Origin: Phoenix dactylifera
Taxonomy: Eukaryota; Streptophyta; Magnoliopsida; Arecales; Arecaceae
DNA: 64,000 bases
NCBI RefSeq assembly: GCF_009389715.1
Contig: NW_024067667.1
Span: forward strand, 3,060,501-3,124,500
Direction: 5' to 3'
Position 1 is the stretch's first letter. Every line of letters begins with the position of its first letter. This document shows positions 46,603 to 57,378 of this stretch, piece after piece. A program made the translations under genes and the position numbers. Below the pieces are notes generated by a model, which ran no database searches, was not told where the DNA came from, and saw only the letters and a program-made list of their open reading frames with translations.

Positions 46603-48800
46603 AGTAGAGTGATTGTGGTGTAGAATAAGGGAAGCTAAAGTTATCAGCATAGGATAAGAAATTTAGTGGAACAGAGTCCAAGGATGGTGGTTAAATAGCA
46701 ATAACTACTACACATGAAGTGGAAGTAGTACTCACACTACCTAGATCGTGAGAAAAATAGTAGCCCACCATGCATGTTCATAGTAGCTCATATGACATAG
46801 AATAACAAGGATATGTATCAGAACTAAGTAACACTCATGTCATCGCTACTTAGGATGTGAGTGAAGTGGTAGCACTACCTACCATGCATGGCAAGAATGA
46901 CCAATGTTGCATAAAGTAGCAAGGATAAGTATCAAGGTTAAGTGATGACACATATCCTAGCAATTAATAAGAGCCATTTAAAAATATTGGATTGTAATGC
47001 TAAAAAACCTACTTCGTAGGGATTAATTGCGATACTAAAAAGTCCTACGGGGTTAAATGTGATACTATGGATCTTGCCAAAAGGATATTATGGTCATAAT
47101 TAAAAGATTGTTGAGTTAAACATAACATTTTCAAATAGAACTCATGAATATGAAAACGTATATCTAAGCAATATTCAATGTTCTAGATTGGTTTGCTGAA
47201 GTAGAATGATTTTATTTATATGCTTATTATTAGACAGAAAACTTATTTAATTTATTTTATGAATTATCCGGTTAAAGAAGTTTTACCTACTGGATAGTTA
47301 AGTTTATTATTTGGTCTCTTCTTTTCTTACACATTCAGAGAATTGGTCGTTGATGAGGTGTTGCCATCGAAATGGGATTAGAAGCGTGAGCAAAACAGAG
47401 TGACATGGCTTAGAATTAGAATATGTATTCATAATTTATTATTGAAGATATTTTATAGGTTTCTTATTTTGATGGAAGATTCTTATGAACAAAAAAAATT
47501 CCTCCCATAAAAAAAACAAAAAAAAAATTCTGAATATTTCTTAGTAGCCAGATATATTATTTATTAAAATTTGAATTTGAATTATTTTTATTTTATTTTA
47601 TTACATTATTTATGATATCATGTTGAAAGTCTTGTATGCTTCAGTTGAGTATGCAGCGGTCATTACATTTGTCTCGTGATTTCGGATTCAGAACATGACA
47701 CCACCAACCATTAATATTATATTTTAAAATAGTTTTAGTAGTATAGGTCATAATCAATAGTGTAGTTGTTTAAATTGGATTTGAGAGGAGCAGTGTGTGT
47801 GCATGTTTTAAATGCCATTGTAGTAAGGCAGTCGAAGGATTATATAATAGAACTACGGTATGCAGGCCTCATAAATGGTTGCAAATGCATTTAGCATTTT
47901 TCTAATTATTTAAAAATAATTATATTATATTAAATATATTGATTACAATGTTAATGACAGCAATAATTTCTAATGGGTAATATAAAATTATTAACAAAGT
48001 AACCAACAATTAGTGCTTTTATTGCTTAGTATCTGGTACCTAATAGCAATAATTCGAACATAAGTACCATGGTCATGGTAACCTGATGTAAAATTATAAT
48101 ACATTATATCCTCATCAACTATCTCACCTATCAACACATTCATCCAATCCTATCAATACCACAACATTATAATTGATGTTTATGATATTATATTATAGTA
48201 GCATTTCAATGTTTCCTATATTACACGACAAAGCATGTAGTCGAGACCAAAGAATGAAAATATAAAACAAAAACGAGAATCAATTGGCATTATATCCGCA
48301 CACATTCCATTATTATTATTATTATTATTTTGGTAAAAAAAGAGGGAGCATAACCCAAAAGAAAGATTAACCTTGCTGAAATTCAACTCCCATTGCGTCT
48401 GCCTGTACATTCATTAGTTGCTGATATAACAAAGCAGTTGATATGCTTAACGTGCATGAGTCAGATACCCTATAGAATAAAATGTGAACTAATTTTGGGG
48501 TTTCGCGTTTCGCATGAATATAAACCTACAATTTAACTGGTATAATAAAAATAGTAAAGATTTGGAACTTCAAAAGTAATAACAAGGAAAGAAATCAAGA
48601 GCTCAAAAATGATCTAGTTTAACTAGCTTGGACTGAATAGTACTTATCACAATGATGAACATTCCCATTCAACCATCAAAGTTGTAACACAGTTTGCCAA
48701 AAGACAACAGGTGTTTTGAACGCATTATGAGACCATCTTTTGTATTCAAGTTTTTGCAGGACCACTAAGATATGGTATAGGATTTTCTTACTTCCACATA
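46603..48800. repeat. Spacer with further short tandem duplications
   Basis: About 46733-46945 contains two diverged copies of a ~116-bp segment sharing 'accatgcatg' and 'aacaaggata'. About 46990-47070 contains a ~38-bp unit twice ('atactaaaaagtcctacg' type). An (ATT)n run lies at about 48311-48329. The last few hundred bases should contain the UEV1 3' UTR. No gene was recognised. Confidence 0.5.
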
Positions 48801-51800
48801 CTAGAAGAAGGCGCCTTCAGGGGGCTGAACAAGCTTCCGACTGTGTGGGGCTGCCATTTCCTTCTTCAGCTGGGTCAGGATGTCCTCCATGGTGAATTCC
48901 CTCTGCCAATTTGCCAGCATTCCAAACTTCTTGGCCTCAACCTGGAACACTCGCAATCTCAAGTTTTCATTCAGCAGTATAACGAAGACCACTAACAAAA
49001 AGATCTCTAATAGTCTAGAATATGGCTCCTAAGTAGGGCTACAAATGAACGCAAGCTGTTCATGAACAGCTCGGGCTAAGCTTGGTAACAGACTGTTCAA
49101 GTTCAGCACAACTAAAAGACAAGCCAAGTTTTAACATTTTTTAAAGCTTGGCCCATAGCTTGAACACCTTGAGTTTGCAAAATTGGATAGAAGCTAAGCT
49201 TGGCTTGATAAGAAGCTTGCCCAAGCTTGCTTGAAATGATAGGTGAACCAAGCTTGAATATACTCTGTCAAGCTTGGCTTAAATTGCTTGTCTGTTTCTT
49301 TATCATTATTGTGCTGGTTGGAACTACCGTAGGAAAGCATAGTAGTGGTTAGAGTGTTACAACTCCAGTCTCAGGGTTAACACACGTCATGTTGATCCGC
49401 GAGTGAAAGCGAACACTTGGGGGCTTCTCTGGGTAATCTTTATCACAGAAGAGCTTCAACTGATAGATACGACCTTCGTGTACCGACTGCAATTCAACAG
49501 AAAAGGAAAAGAATATCAATGACTTCAGCAGGTGTCAATATCACTGAATTTACTGATAATAAATAGCTGTGCTGAATTGAATGATTATTCTTAACCTGAC
49601 TTGGGTAGTTTGCAACTGTTAGGTTCAAGGCAAATCACGTCCAGATAAACATATAATAAAAAATAGACCATATTAAGAACATGAATTACTTAATAATCTT
49701 CAACAAAAATAGGCATATGGACGGAAAAGTGGCATCTGATTTTGATAGTACAAAGAGATTGGTTCAATAGCAAATTGAAAGACAGTTTTCACATGGAAGT
49801 CCTAGAGTACAAAAACATACAAGAAATATATATCACAAACATGAGAACCCAAGCAATAAGCAACAAATCATAACTAGCTACAAGGAACAGCTCACAAAGC
49901 CATATTAAACTACCTAGAAAAACCATACTACATTTCTATACTAAATTTCTCAGACTAACCAAAATCAAAAGATATAAGAAAAGGGTCATTATAGCCCTGT
50001 CTTATAAGGAAACTGTTCAGGCACTTTGAATAAGAGTCTGCCATTAAGTGACTGAGTATCAATCCAGTGGAATGAGAAACATAAATACTGACTAATACAA
50101 GTATCTGTCAATAAACTTAAAAAAGTTAATAAAGAACTCGGTGTGGGATTTACTATAAGCACAGTTTCTTCTGTAAGATATACAGATGTCAAAAAAGGTT
50201 ATGCCATTAGATATTTAATAGGTCAGAGCCCCGAACTAGTTCATAAATAATTTTACAAGTCCTTGTTCAGATTTCTGATGTTAGCTTATCTTCCAACCAC
50301 CATTATAAACAGATAATTCCTATGGTGCTTCATTTGAACAAGCCTGAAACAGCATGCAAATATCCAAAACTGTTCCATAATGCATCAGGGTACAGCCAAC
50401 CAGTAATTAGAGATATTGGAAATTTCGAAGCCTCATATGTAAAATAAATAAATAAAATAAATAAAATTCTATCAGATAGGCTAACATACTAATGTGGTAT
50501 GATGAATGGGATTTCACAGAAATGATGTGGACTGAAAAGAAAATACAGTAAGTAACTATGAGCAAGTCCCTTTAAAATACAAATGTCAATAAGATCGTGC
50601 CACTTTGCAAGTATATGACTGAATGTAGATAAAGCAGAGGTATACATTAATTGGACCAATAATGGTCCCTGTCCAAGATCGCATGTAAATATCATCTCCA
50701 TCATCCATTCCATAGCTTACTGTGCCATCTCCAATACCTTTCTCTCCACGTTCAAGTTCCTCCAGTAATCTAAAGTTTCGAGGTACTGTGCAATAAGCCA
50801 AGACAAATAAAATGCATCATATGTATTTCAAAATTCTACAAAATATAAAAGTAGATTTATTCGGTGCAGTGTGAAAACAGGGCGAAAAGAACAACAAAAG
50901 GTTCACTTTTAGATGAAATAAGCAAAATCTGTCAGGGAAATCAACTCAGCAAGTGCATCAACATTTGGCTGACCAAATAGGAAGGATTTGATTGACAACA
51001 TTAATCCCATCAGCTGGTGACTAAGGATTATTCAATCCCTTTGATGAAATATTTTGCAGCACATCAATGATTTAGAAGACTGTTGGCAGTGATGGGCAGC
51101 TAGAAGCCATTTAGTGCATAAGAAATAAGCAAATACCAGAGGCCAGGGTGGCCCAAAATTAATAAATTCATAAAACTAATCAATATAAGAAATAATATGC
51201 AATATATTATAATCCAAAAAATGAATCATATCATATAAGATGTAGAAAATCAATGTGGGGCACATGAAAATTTAAACAAGAAATAAATATTTCAAAAACA
51301 GAGGGATGCCATCTTCCATGTCTGGTCAGCAAAATCTACAATTAGCAAACGATATCTGGTAAGAGAAAGGAAAGAGTAGAGAATTCAACCTGAATTTGCA
51401 GTAAAAGCATATGGAGCAAAGTGAAACAACAACATAATCATAATCTAAGTTTCCGCAGTCTGACAATTATAAATCCATCAATATTATGACAATGATTTAA
51501 CCATAGGCATACAGTTGAAATATAGTTTGAGGCTTTGAGCCATTCCCAACGTCAAAAAAGATCCATGTCTCGGAATAAAACAAAGTTCACTTCCCAAAAA
51601 TTCAGTCCACTGTGGTAGCAGCACCAACTAAAGTTGTTTTAACCATACAAATTGGAAGGAATGGTGATAATTCTTCTATAGTTCCTCTGTTATAAAGATT
51701 AATTATTAATATTAACTTAATGCTAGGAAGTAGCCTTCTTGCCAGCAGAAAAATAAAAGAATATACTTAAGGGCAATGATTCATTCAGCCAAAAGATCTC

Positions 51801-54800
51801 AGACAGAAACTTACTAGTATACTCTCCAGATCAAGTCTGATGTGTAATTACAGAAATACAGAAGTTCATAAAAGGTGACCAAACCTGTTTAGTCACTTAT
51901 ATCAATTAATGATCCTATGACATAGCAGTCAACTTCAGAACATCCAATAAATTACTAATCATCAAAACTTTCCTCCTACAGATATTGAGGGATGAAAAAA
52001 TTCTCACACATACACATCACAGATGAAACCTGAATTTCTACAGCTCCAGCTTTTGAATGGAAACAGAGAAACTTGAGTTCAACAGGCAAAAATGCATTTA
52101 TTTTCTGACCGAAAATCCATGCATCAGATATGCAAAGATATGAAACAAAACATGACATATCCAATGAGAACATTACAGTTATCAGAAATCCATGAATATC
52201 CATATGAGGATGCATAAATCTCACTTGTAAAGACCACTAAAATCTCTGGATCAGATTAAAAATAAAAGGACAAGACTCCATAACTGCAAGACAGAACTTT
52301 GTCTACTTTATGAGATTAATCTCAGGGTCCTATTGGAATCTATGCAAGGGAAGCCTCATAAAAAACCAAATTAAGTGCTCCATGACAATGGAAGCAGATT
52401 GTCGTAAATATACTGAAGACAACCAATTTGGAAGTAGAGAAGTTTCTTTAAACCCAAATTATTAGTGGATCCTCCTATAAAATGTATTTGCATCTTCATA
52501 ACACATATGAATCCCTTATGCAGAACTGACATGCTTAGAAATTCACCTACTTAACTATTCACACTACAAAGCCTTTGCGTCATATCAAAGATAACAACAA
52601 ACTCTCGGATTTTTTTTTTCATTTGATAAAATGCTGAACTTAGTTTTAAAACTCATCAGAACCAATGTATATTATTGTTCATTGCTTGTCCATTAAATGA
52701 CAAAAGTTCCTTCACTTCTAAATATGCAATACTAAACAAAACTCCTTGTACAAAATCATGGATTCACCTTAAAAAATTCCACAAAAGGCATGGACCATTA
52801 TATGCCTATGCAAAATTGACATAACATATATTAATATTAAAGCAATGAAAGAAAAAAACATTAAAGACCTGTTTGGATTTTCCTATAGGATTGGGATGAA
52901 AATCCTATAGGACTCGTCGATTGGGCCAGTACAACCAGTAGGATCACAAGACTATAGGCTGCGCTAAGCCTATATTCATAAAATTTCCAAGAATAGATTT
53001 AAAGTGGGCCAGCCTGAATCCCATAAGAAGGAAAAAAAAAGATCACAGCAAGTCTTTTTTTCTCCCTACAGGAATGGGTTGGAAAAGGTCTAGTACATGG
53101 GCTAGGCTAGGCCTTATATTCTGTAATCCTAGAAATCCTTTTTCCAATCCTAAGGATCCAATAGGATTATACAAACATGCCCTAAATCTAGCATTCATCC
53201 AATACTTATCCTTCAAAAGGGAAAATCCATAATGAATTAATAAATTATAAAACACCAAAGCCGAAAAGCTAGTCAAGGTTTCATAGATAATACCAACATC
53301 ACTTGATCCTCCGGAGCTGATCGGCATGTTGTAGAGAGAGAAATCTTAGAACAAGAGATGGCAAGAGAGACGTGGAAATAGGAACAAAGGAAAACTGATG
53401 AGGAAAAGACAGACTAATAAAGATGCATAGTATGCGCTGACACTTGATGTACCACATTGGAAGTTTCCATCTGTAGGCCCACATCTGGTAGGTGTCTGAT
53501 GTCAAACAAGGGTTCAAAAGTTGGCCTGCTATCTTCACCCTAGCCTCACTACCGACATCCCACCATCTGAGAAGTAGTGTGGTCTCCAAAGTTTTAAGGC
53601 CATATCATCAATGACTGAAGGGCTGGTGGTTGCTCTCTTCGATGGGCCCAAACAATTGTGTCATCTAATGGCTGAGATCAACTGATTCAGCAATCCCTCT
53701 CTCTCTCTATGTATGTATATGTATTATGAATACATATTACATACATACATAATAGCCTAGAGTACGGGCCTATCCTAGGATGCAACTTGAACTGCAGGTG
53801 CTGGATTAAAGGCTAAATTGAACTCAACCAGATTGCTGACCAAACTTAACCTGACGAATTTTAGGCTAGATCAGATCAAGAGATGACTTTATATGGCTTT
53901 TTTTGACCTTTTTGGTTACATCCCCCAAAAAGAATCTCATTACAACCTTACATATGATGTTACAAGATATTTAAAAACAAGAACCATAAAAACAATTTTA
54001 GGCTAGATCAGATCAAGAGATGGCTTTATATCGTTTTTTTCCTTATTTGGTCACATCCACACAAGAGTTTCATTACAACTTACATATGATGTTACAAGAT
54101 ATTTACCAGCAAGAACGATCAATCCTAGAGGAGATTAACCCAGTCAAAAGTACAAGTTGAGTGAGGTGGAGTTTGTGTAAACCTGATGCAAGTTGCACTC
54201 CTAGAGTCTATGCATGTGAAAATGAAGTAGGATAAGATAACAGAAATCTAGAATTTTTTTTTACATTTATGTTAAATTTCATTATTATACCTCTATTACA
54301 CTCAAGAGTACAACTTCACCCTCAAGCGACTCCACTTGTACATTAATTCTCAATCTTTCTTCTTAAAATCATGACCTTAATAGGGACACTGCTCTTTTAA
54401 TTTTTTCCTCTTCATCTTATCATTGTTGGGCACTACATCTTCACATTTCCAAGTGGCGTCAAAAGTCCAAGATGTCATGAGCAACATCACAGTGGACTGC
54501 AAATAAGAATGGACCTTCCCCTCTCTTTCAGCCATTAAATTTGACATCTCCAAGACAACTACAAGTGGATTCAAAAGAAGATTGAAACTTTAAACAAAAA
54601 GTAGACATGTCAGAAAAGGGGAGGACACCAGCTCTAATGTTAGGACTGAATCTTGGGGGTAAAATCTAACATTATAAAAATGATATCAGATAGAAGAGAG
54701 AAACGTTTGCAGAATTGAACCTAAATTTGCATTAAAAGCATATTTTCAAGGTGATACAACATCATAATCAAAATGCAAGTTTCTGCATTCCATTATCATA

Positions 54801-55678
54801 ATCATCTACCTCTATCAAGAGGCAAACAAATATTCATGTGAACATGTAAAAACCTCAAATATAGAGACCTCCACATTCTCTGTATCAGATTAAAATAGAA
54901 AAGACAAACGATTTCAATTATTGCAACATGGAAAACTATCTCTATATAGTACGACCTTGTTCTCAGGGTCCCATTAGAATCTATGCACAGAGAGTCCTAT
55001 AAGAATTAATTGCCTATCAAATGGCTCATGACTACTGAAGCAGATTGATAATAAATGTACTGAAGGAAACTCATATGGTAATAGAGTAAAAGGAAATTGA
55101 ACTCAAATTATGAGTGGATCTTCCAGTGAGGCATACATGTATCTCAGTTTTAATAAATACAAACCCCTTATCCAACATTGATACGCTAAAAAATTCACCT
55201 GCTTGACTAAGAATTCACAGCATTAAATCTCGTGCATCAGATTAATAATGATGATGGTGATGATGATGATAATGATAATGATCATCAACAAACTTCCAAA
55301 AAAAATCGTTCAATAGTATGCTGAACGTAGAATGCTTACCGATTGCCCGTTAGATACCAAACGTCCGTTGTTATTTAAAAGATACAAATTTAACCAAAAT
55401 CCCTAAGACAAAATTAAGAATTCACCTACAGAATTCCCCAGAACATGATCGGATATCTAATCCACAATCAGCATACTATATATCAACTGTAAATCAATAT
55501 AATAGAGAAAAGACATCAAATCCAGCATTCAATCCAGATCACTAATCTAGAAGGAAAAGAAATACACAACTGATCTATAAACTACAGAACAACGGAAATC
55601 GCCGAAGCCGCAACGAAATCGGTCGAGGTTTCAGACGTCATTACCTACAACACTCGATCCTCCAGAACCGATCGTCAT
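48801..55678 (-). CDS. UEV1: Ubiquitin-conjugating enzyme E2 variant UEV1 (MMS2-like), 146 aa, four coding exons
   Basis: UEV1 is a catalytically inactive E2-like protein that pairs with UBC13 to build Lys63-linked ubiquitin chains used in error-free DNA damage tolerance and signalling. Coding exons on the minus strand: 55645-55678 (34 nt, [11 protein letters not shown]), 50646-50785 (140 nt, [20 protein letters not shown] and on), 49361-49486 (126 nt, [20 protein letters not shown] and on) and 48801-48941 (141 nt with TAG, ends QPPEGAFF). All introns are GT-AG: donors GTAATG, GTATAC, GTAACA; acceptors CAG. Phases fit, and 34+140 nt closes codon 58. The total equals plant UEV1C/D length. No E2 catalytic cysteine is present, as in the family. 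Intron 1 is about 4.9 kb and contains a duplicated copy of exon 1 and its upstream region. Confidence 0.95.
52865..53182. mobile_element. Tourist-like MITE (PIF/Harbinger type), 318 bp
   Basis: Its ends are imperfect inverted repeats: AGACCTGTTTGG... on the left and, in reverse complement, GGGCATGTTTGT... on the right, about 20 of 27 positions matching. TAA flanks both sides (52862-52864 and 53183-53185), the target duplication of PIF/Harbinger elements. The paralogous segment (about 55515-55525) reads straight through without the insertion, which confirms the borders. No coding capacity. Confidence 0.8.
53294..53327 (-). CDS. UEV1: Duplicated, possible alternative first exon of UEV1
   Basis: It lies within intron 1 and copies exon 1. 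ATG opens a 34-nt exon ([11 protein letters not shown]) ending in a GT donor (GTATTA), the same length and phase as the outer exon 1, so splicing to exon 2 gives an in-frame ...DVVPRNF junction. It differs from 55645-55678 at 7 of 34 bases without indels (three amino-acid changes). Its upstream sequence is also a copy of the gene's own upstream region, so it may bring a promoter. It could equally be a dead copy; only transcript data decide. Confidence 0.6.
53857..54118. repeat. 137-bp tandem duplication in UEV1 intron 1
   Basis: Unit 1 (53857-53993) and unit 2 (53994 to about 54118) both start 'aattttaggctagatcagat' and share 'acatatgatgttacaagata'. The flanking intron sequence 53444-53856 shows nothing but a short (TATG)n-like patch near 53710-53750. 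Confidence 0.85.
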
Positions 55679-55683
55679 GTCTT

Positions 55684-55719
<36 letters not shown>

Positions 55720-55807
55720 AAATCTCGGAGATGGGTGGAAGTAGGACTGAAGGGAAATCGAGGAGAAAAAGACAGGCGAATAGAGAAAAGTACGCAACCC
55801 ACGCTGA
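54662..55807 (-). repeat. Outer copy of the UEV1 promoter/exon 1/intron duplication
   Basis: Partner of 51332-53443; it includes the canonical exon 1 (55645-55678). Its TGCATT/AAGCATATTTTC stretch near 54730 aligns with 51400, and its upstream part ends at 'cgctgac' near 55807, where homology stops. It also contains a GAT/GATAAT microsatellite at about 55241-55285. Confidence 0.8.
55684..55712 (-). promoter_or_regulatory. (GA)n/(CT)n tract just upstream of UEV1 start codon
   Basis: About 14 GA repeats on the plus strand, read as CT in the gene's sense, lie from about 6 bp before the ATG outwards. They probably fall in the 5' UTR. GAGA-type repeats can be bound by plant BBR/BPC factors; a role here is inference. 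The inner copy keeps only a short 'gagagaga'. Confidence 0.6.
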
Positions 55808-56640
55808 CCCGTGGTTTACTGCATAAGGCGGTCTTCCTCGTGCGTGAATCAAACGGCCAGAATTTATCCACGAATCTCCGCCCTGGAAACTTCCGACATT
55901 CCACTGTCCGAACTTAGCACATACGAAGAAATCATGGAACGATCAAGATCAACTGTTTCGGTGATTCGTGTGTTAAAAGTGAGCATTCATCCATGGGCTC
56001 TATAACGTGAGCATGAAGCTGACCCCAACCCTCTTGAGCTGTAGCCCAAAAGCCAATCCGAAGCTAAAGTGGCGTAACAAGCCACAAGTCAGCCTGGGCC
56101 TCTTTTCAACGTAATAGGGATGCAACTTGGACATGTTGGGCTAGATTAGGATCAACTCAAACTCAACTTGGTTTTTCAACTAAACCTAACTCTACTTTTT
56201 GTTCTAATCCGAAGCTAACTTCTTTTAGCAATACTTAGGCTTTAACCCTAGATCTCCTTAAGGACAACCCCTTAAGAGAGAGGTGCCATCCAACTAAGGT
56301 AATACTTGTTGGCTCATCAAAAGATAACTTGATTACGCAAAAATTAGGTCTCATCGGGTTGAAAGGATTGGGCTAGGTTAGTTGCTTGATAAAAGGATTG
56401 AATTGAATTTGGAGGTGATAAGGCAAGCTTTAGTAAGGTAAGATTGGAAGCCGGCTTTAAAATTTTATATCTTTTAGATATCTCTACCCCTACTAACCAA
56501 AATCATGGCAAAAACACCTAAAATTTTATCCAGAAATCACGAAATATTAGAAAAAGGGGCAAGCATATTAAATATATATGATATATTTGAGCTCTAACTA
56601 ACTTTTTCTTATAAAGTTAAAAGGAGATGAGTATTGTTGG
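55808..56640. other. Region upstream of UEV1, no other gene seen
   Basis: Should contain distal UEV1 promoter sequence. No further gene or repeat is recognised. It ends at the target site of the miniature LTR element. Confidence 0.4.
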
Positions 56641-57378
56641 TGTTGCGGAGACGGCCTTTGGCCGGAGCCTCACACAACAGCACAACCCACATTAAGCTAG
56701 CAGAGAAAGAGGACTGCGTTCCTTCCGAAGTATGTCCGCTTTGGGCGCTCCGGCCCGCGCGTCACCACTGCCCTTTGGGCGTTCCGGCCCGCACGTCCAA
56801 CGCAGATGGAGGGAGACCACTGCCCTCACGGTTTTGCCCTTCAAAAGGTGCCTCAAGAGGAAAGAATTTCCATCCCCCATTTAAGGCACAGAACCTTTCC
56901 GCTACTAGCCGATGTGGGACTAAATTCAAGGCCCCCTCCCCCTCCCGCAACATAGCCCCCCAGCGGGAAGGTTCTTGAGCCTCCGCAATCCTGAGGGGTA
57001 GTCAACGGTGGGAGGAGGCGCCCCCTACCTGGGGCGCCATTTGTTGCGGGGACGGCCTTTGGCTGGAGCCTCACACAACAGCATAGCCCACATTAAGCTA
57101 GCAGAGAAAGAGGACTGCGTTCCTCCCGAGGTATTATCTGCTTTGGGCGCTCCGGCCCGCGCGTCCAGTGCAGACGGGGGGAGACCACTGCCCTTTGGGC
57201 GCTCCGGCCCGCGCGTCCAGCGCAGACGGGGGGAGACCACTGCCCTCACGGTTTTGCCCTTCAAAAGGCGCCTCGAGAGGAAAGGATTTCCATTCCCCAT
57301 TTAAGGCACAGAACCTTTCGCTACTAGCCGATGTGGGACTAAATTCAAGGCCCTCTCCCCCCCCCCCCCCCCAAAACA
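56641..57378 (-). mobile_element. Miniature LTR retrotransposon (TRIM-like), 738 bp
   Basis: Two LTR-like direct repeats, 56641-56952 and 57042-57378, start TGTTGCGG(A/G)G and end CAACA or AAACA. Read on the minus strand, the 89-bp interior begins with AATGGCGCCCCAGGTAGGGG, a TGGCGCC primer-site type sequence, and ends with a purine tract (CTGGGGGGCTA) before the 3' LTR, so the element points left. GTTGG/ATTGG flanks match at four of five bases. It has no coding capacity. The right LTR carries an extra unit of a ~52-bp GC-rich internal repeat ('gggcgctccggcccgcgcgt') that is partly deleted on the left. Confidence 0.75.
57357..57372. repeat. Poly-C tract, 16 bp
   Basis: It lies at the right end of the miniature LTR element, where the left LTR has only 'ccccctccccctccc'. 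The run probably arose by slippage in this LTR copy. Confidence 0.95.

Larger units (their letters stand above)
51332..53443 (-). repeat. Inner copy of the UEV1 promoter/exon 1/intron duplication
   Basis: Collinear with 54662-55807. Shared blocks include 'gcagtaaaagcatat', 'atcagattaaa', 'tctcagggtcc', 'gaagcagattg', the exon 1 copy and 'gaggaaaaagacag'-type upstream sequence ending at 'cgctgac'. This copy carries a MITE (52865-53182) and about 700 bp (about 51490-52215) that the outer copy lacks. Divergence is high, so the duplication is old. Confidence 0.8.

Noticed and set aside
50489-50713. Minus-strand ORFs extending past UEV1 exon 2
   Set aside because: They read through the GT donor at 50645-50644 into the intron; only 50646-50785 is coding.
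55641-55904. 87-aa minus-strand ORF overlapping UEV1 exon 1
   Set aside because: It is in a different frame from the UEV1 start and is driven by the (CT)n tract read as Ser-Leu repeats.
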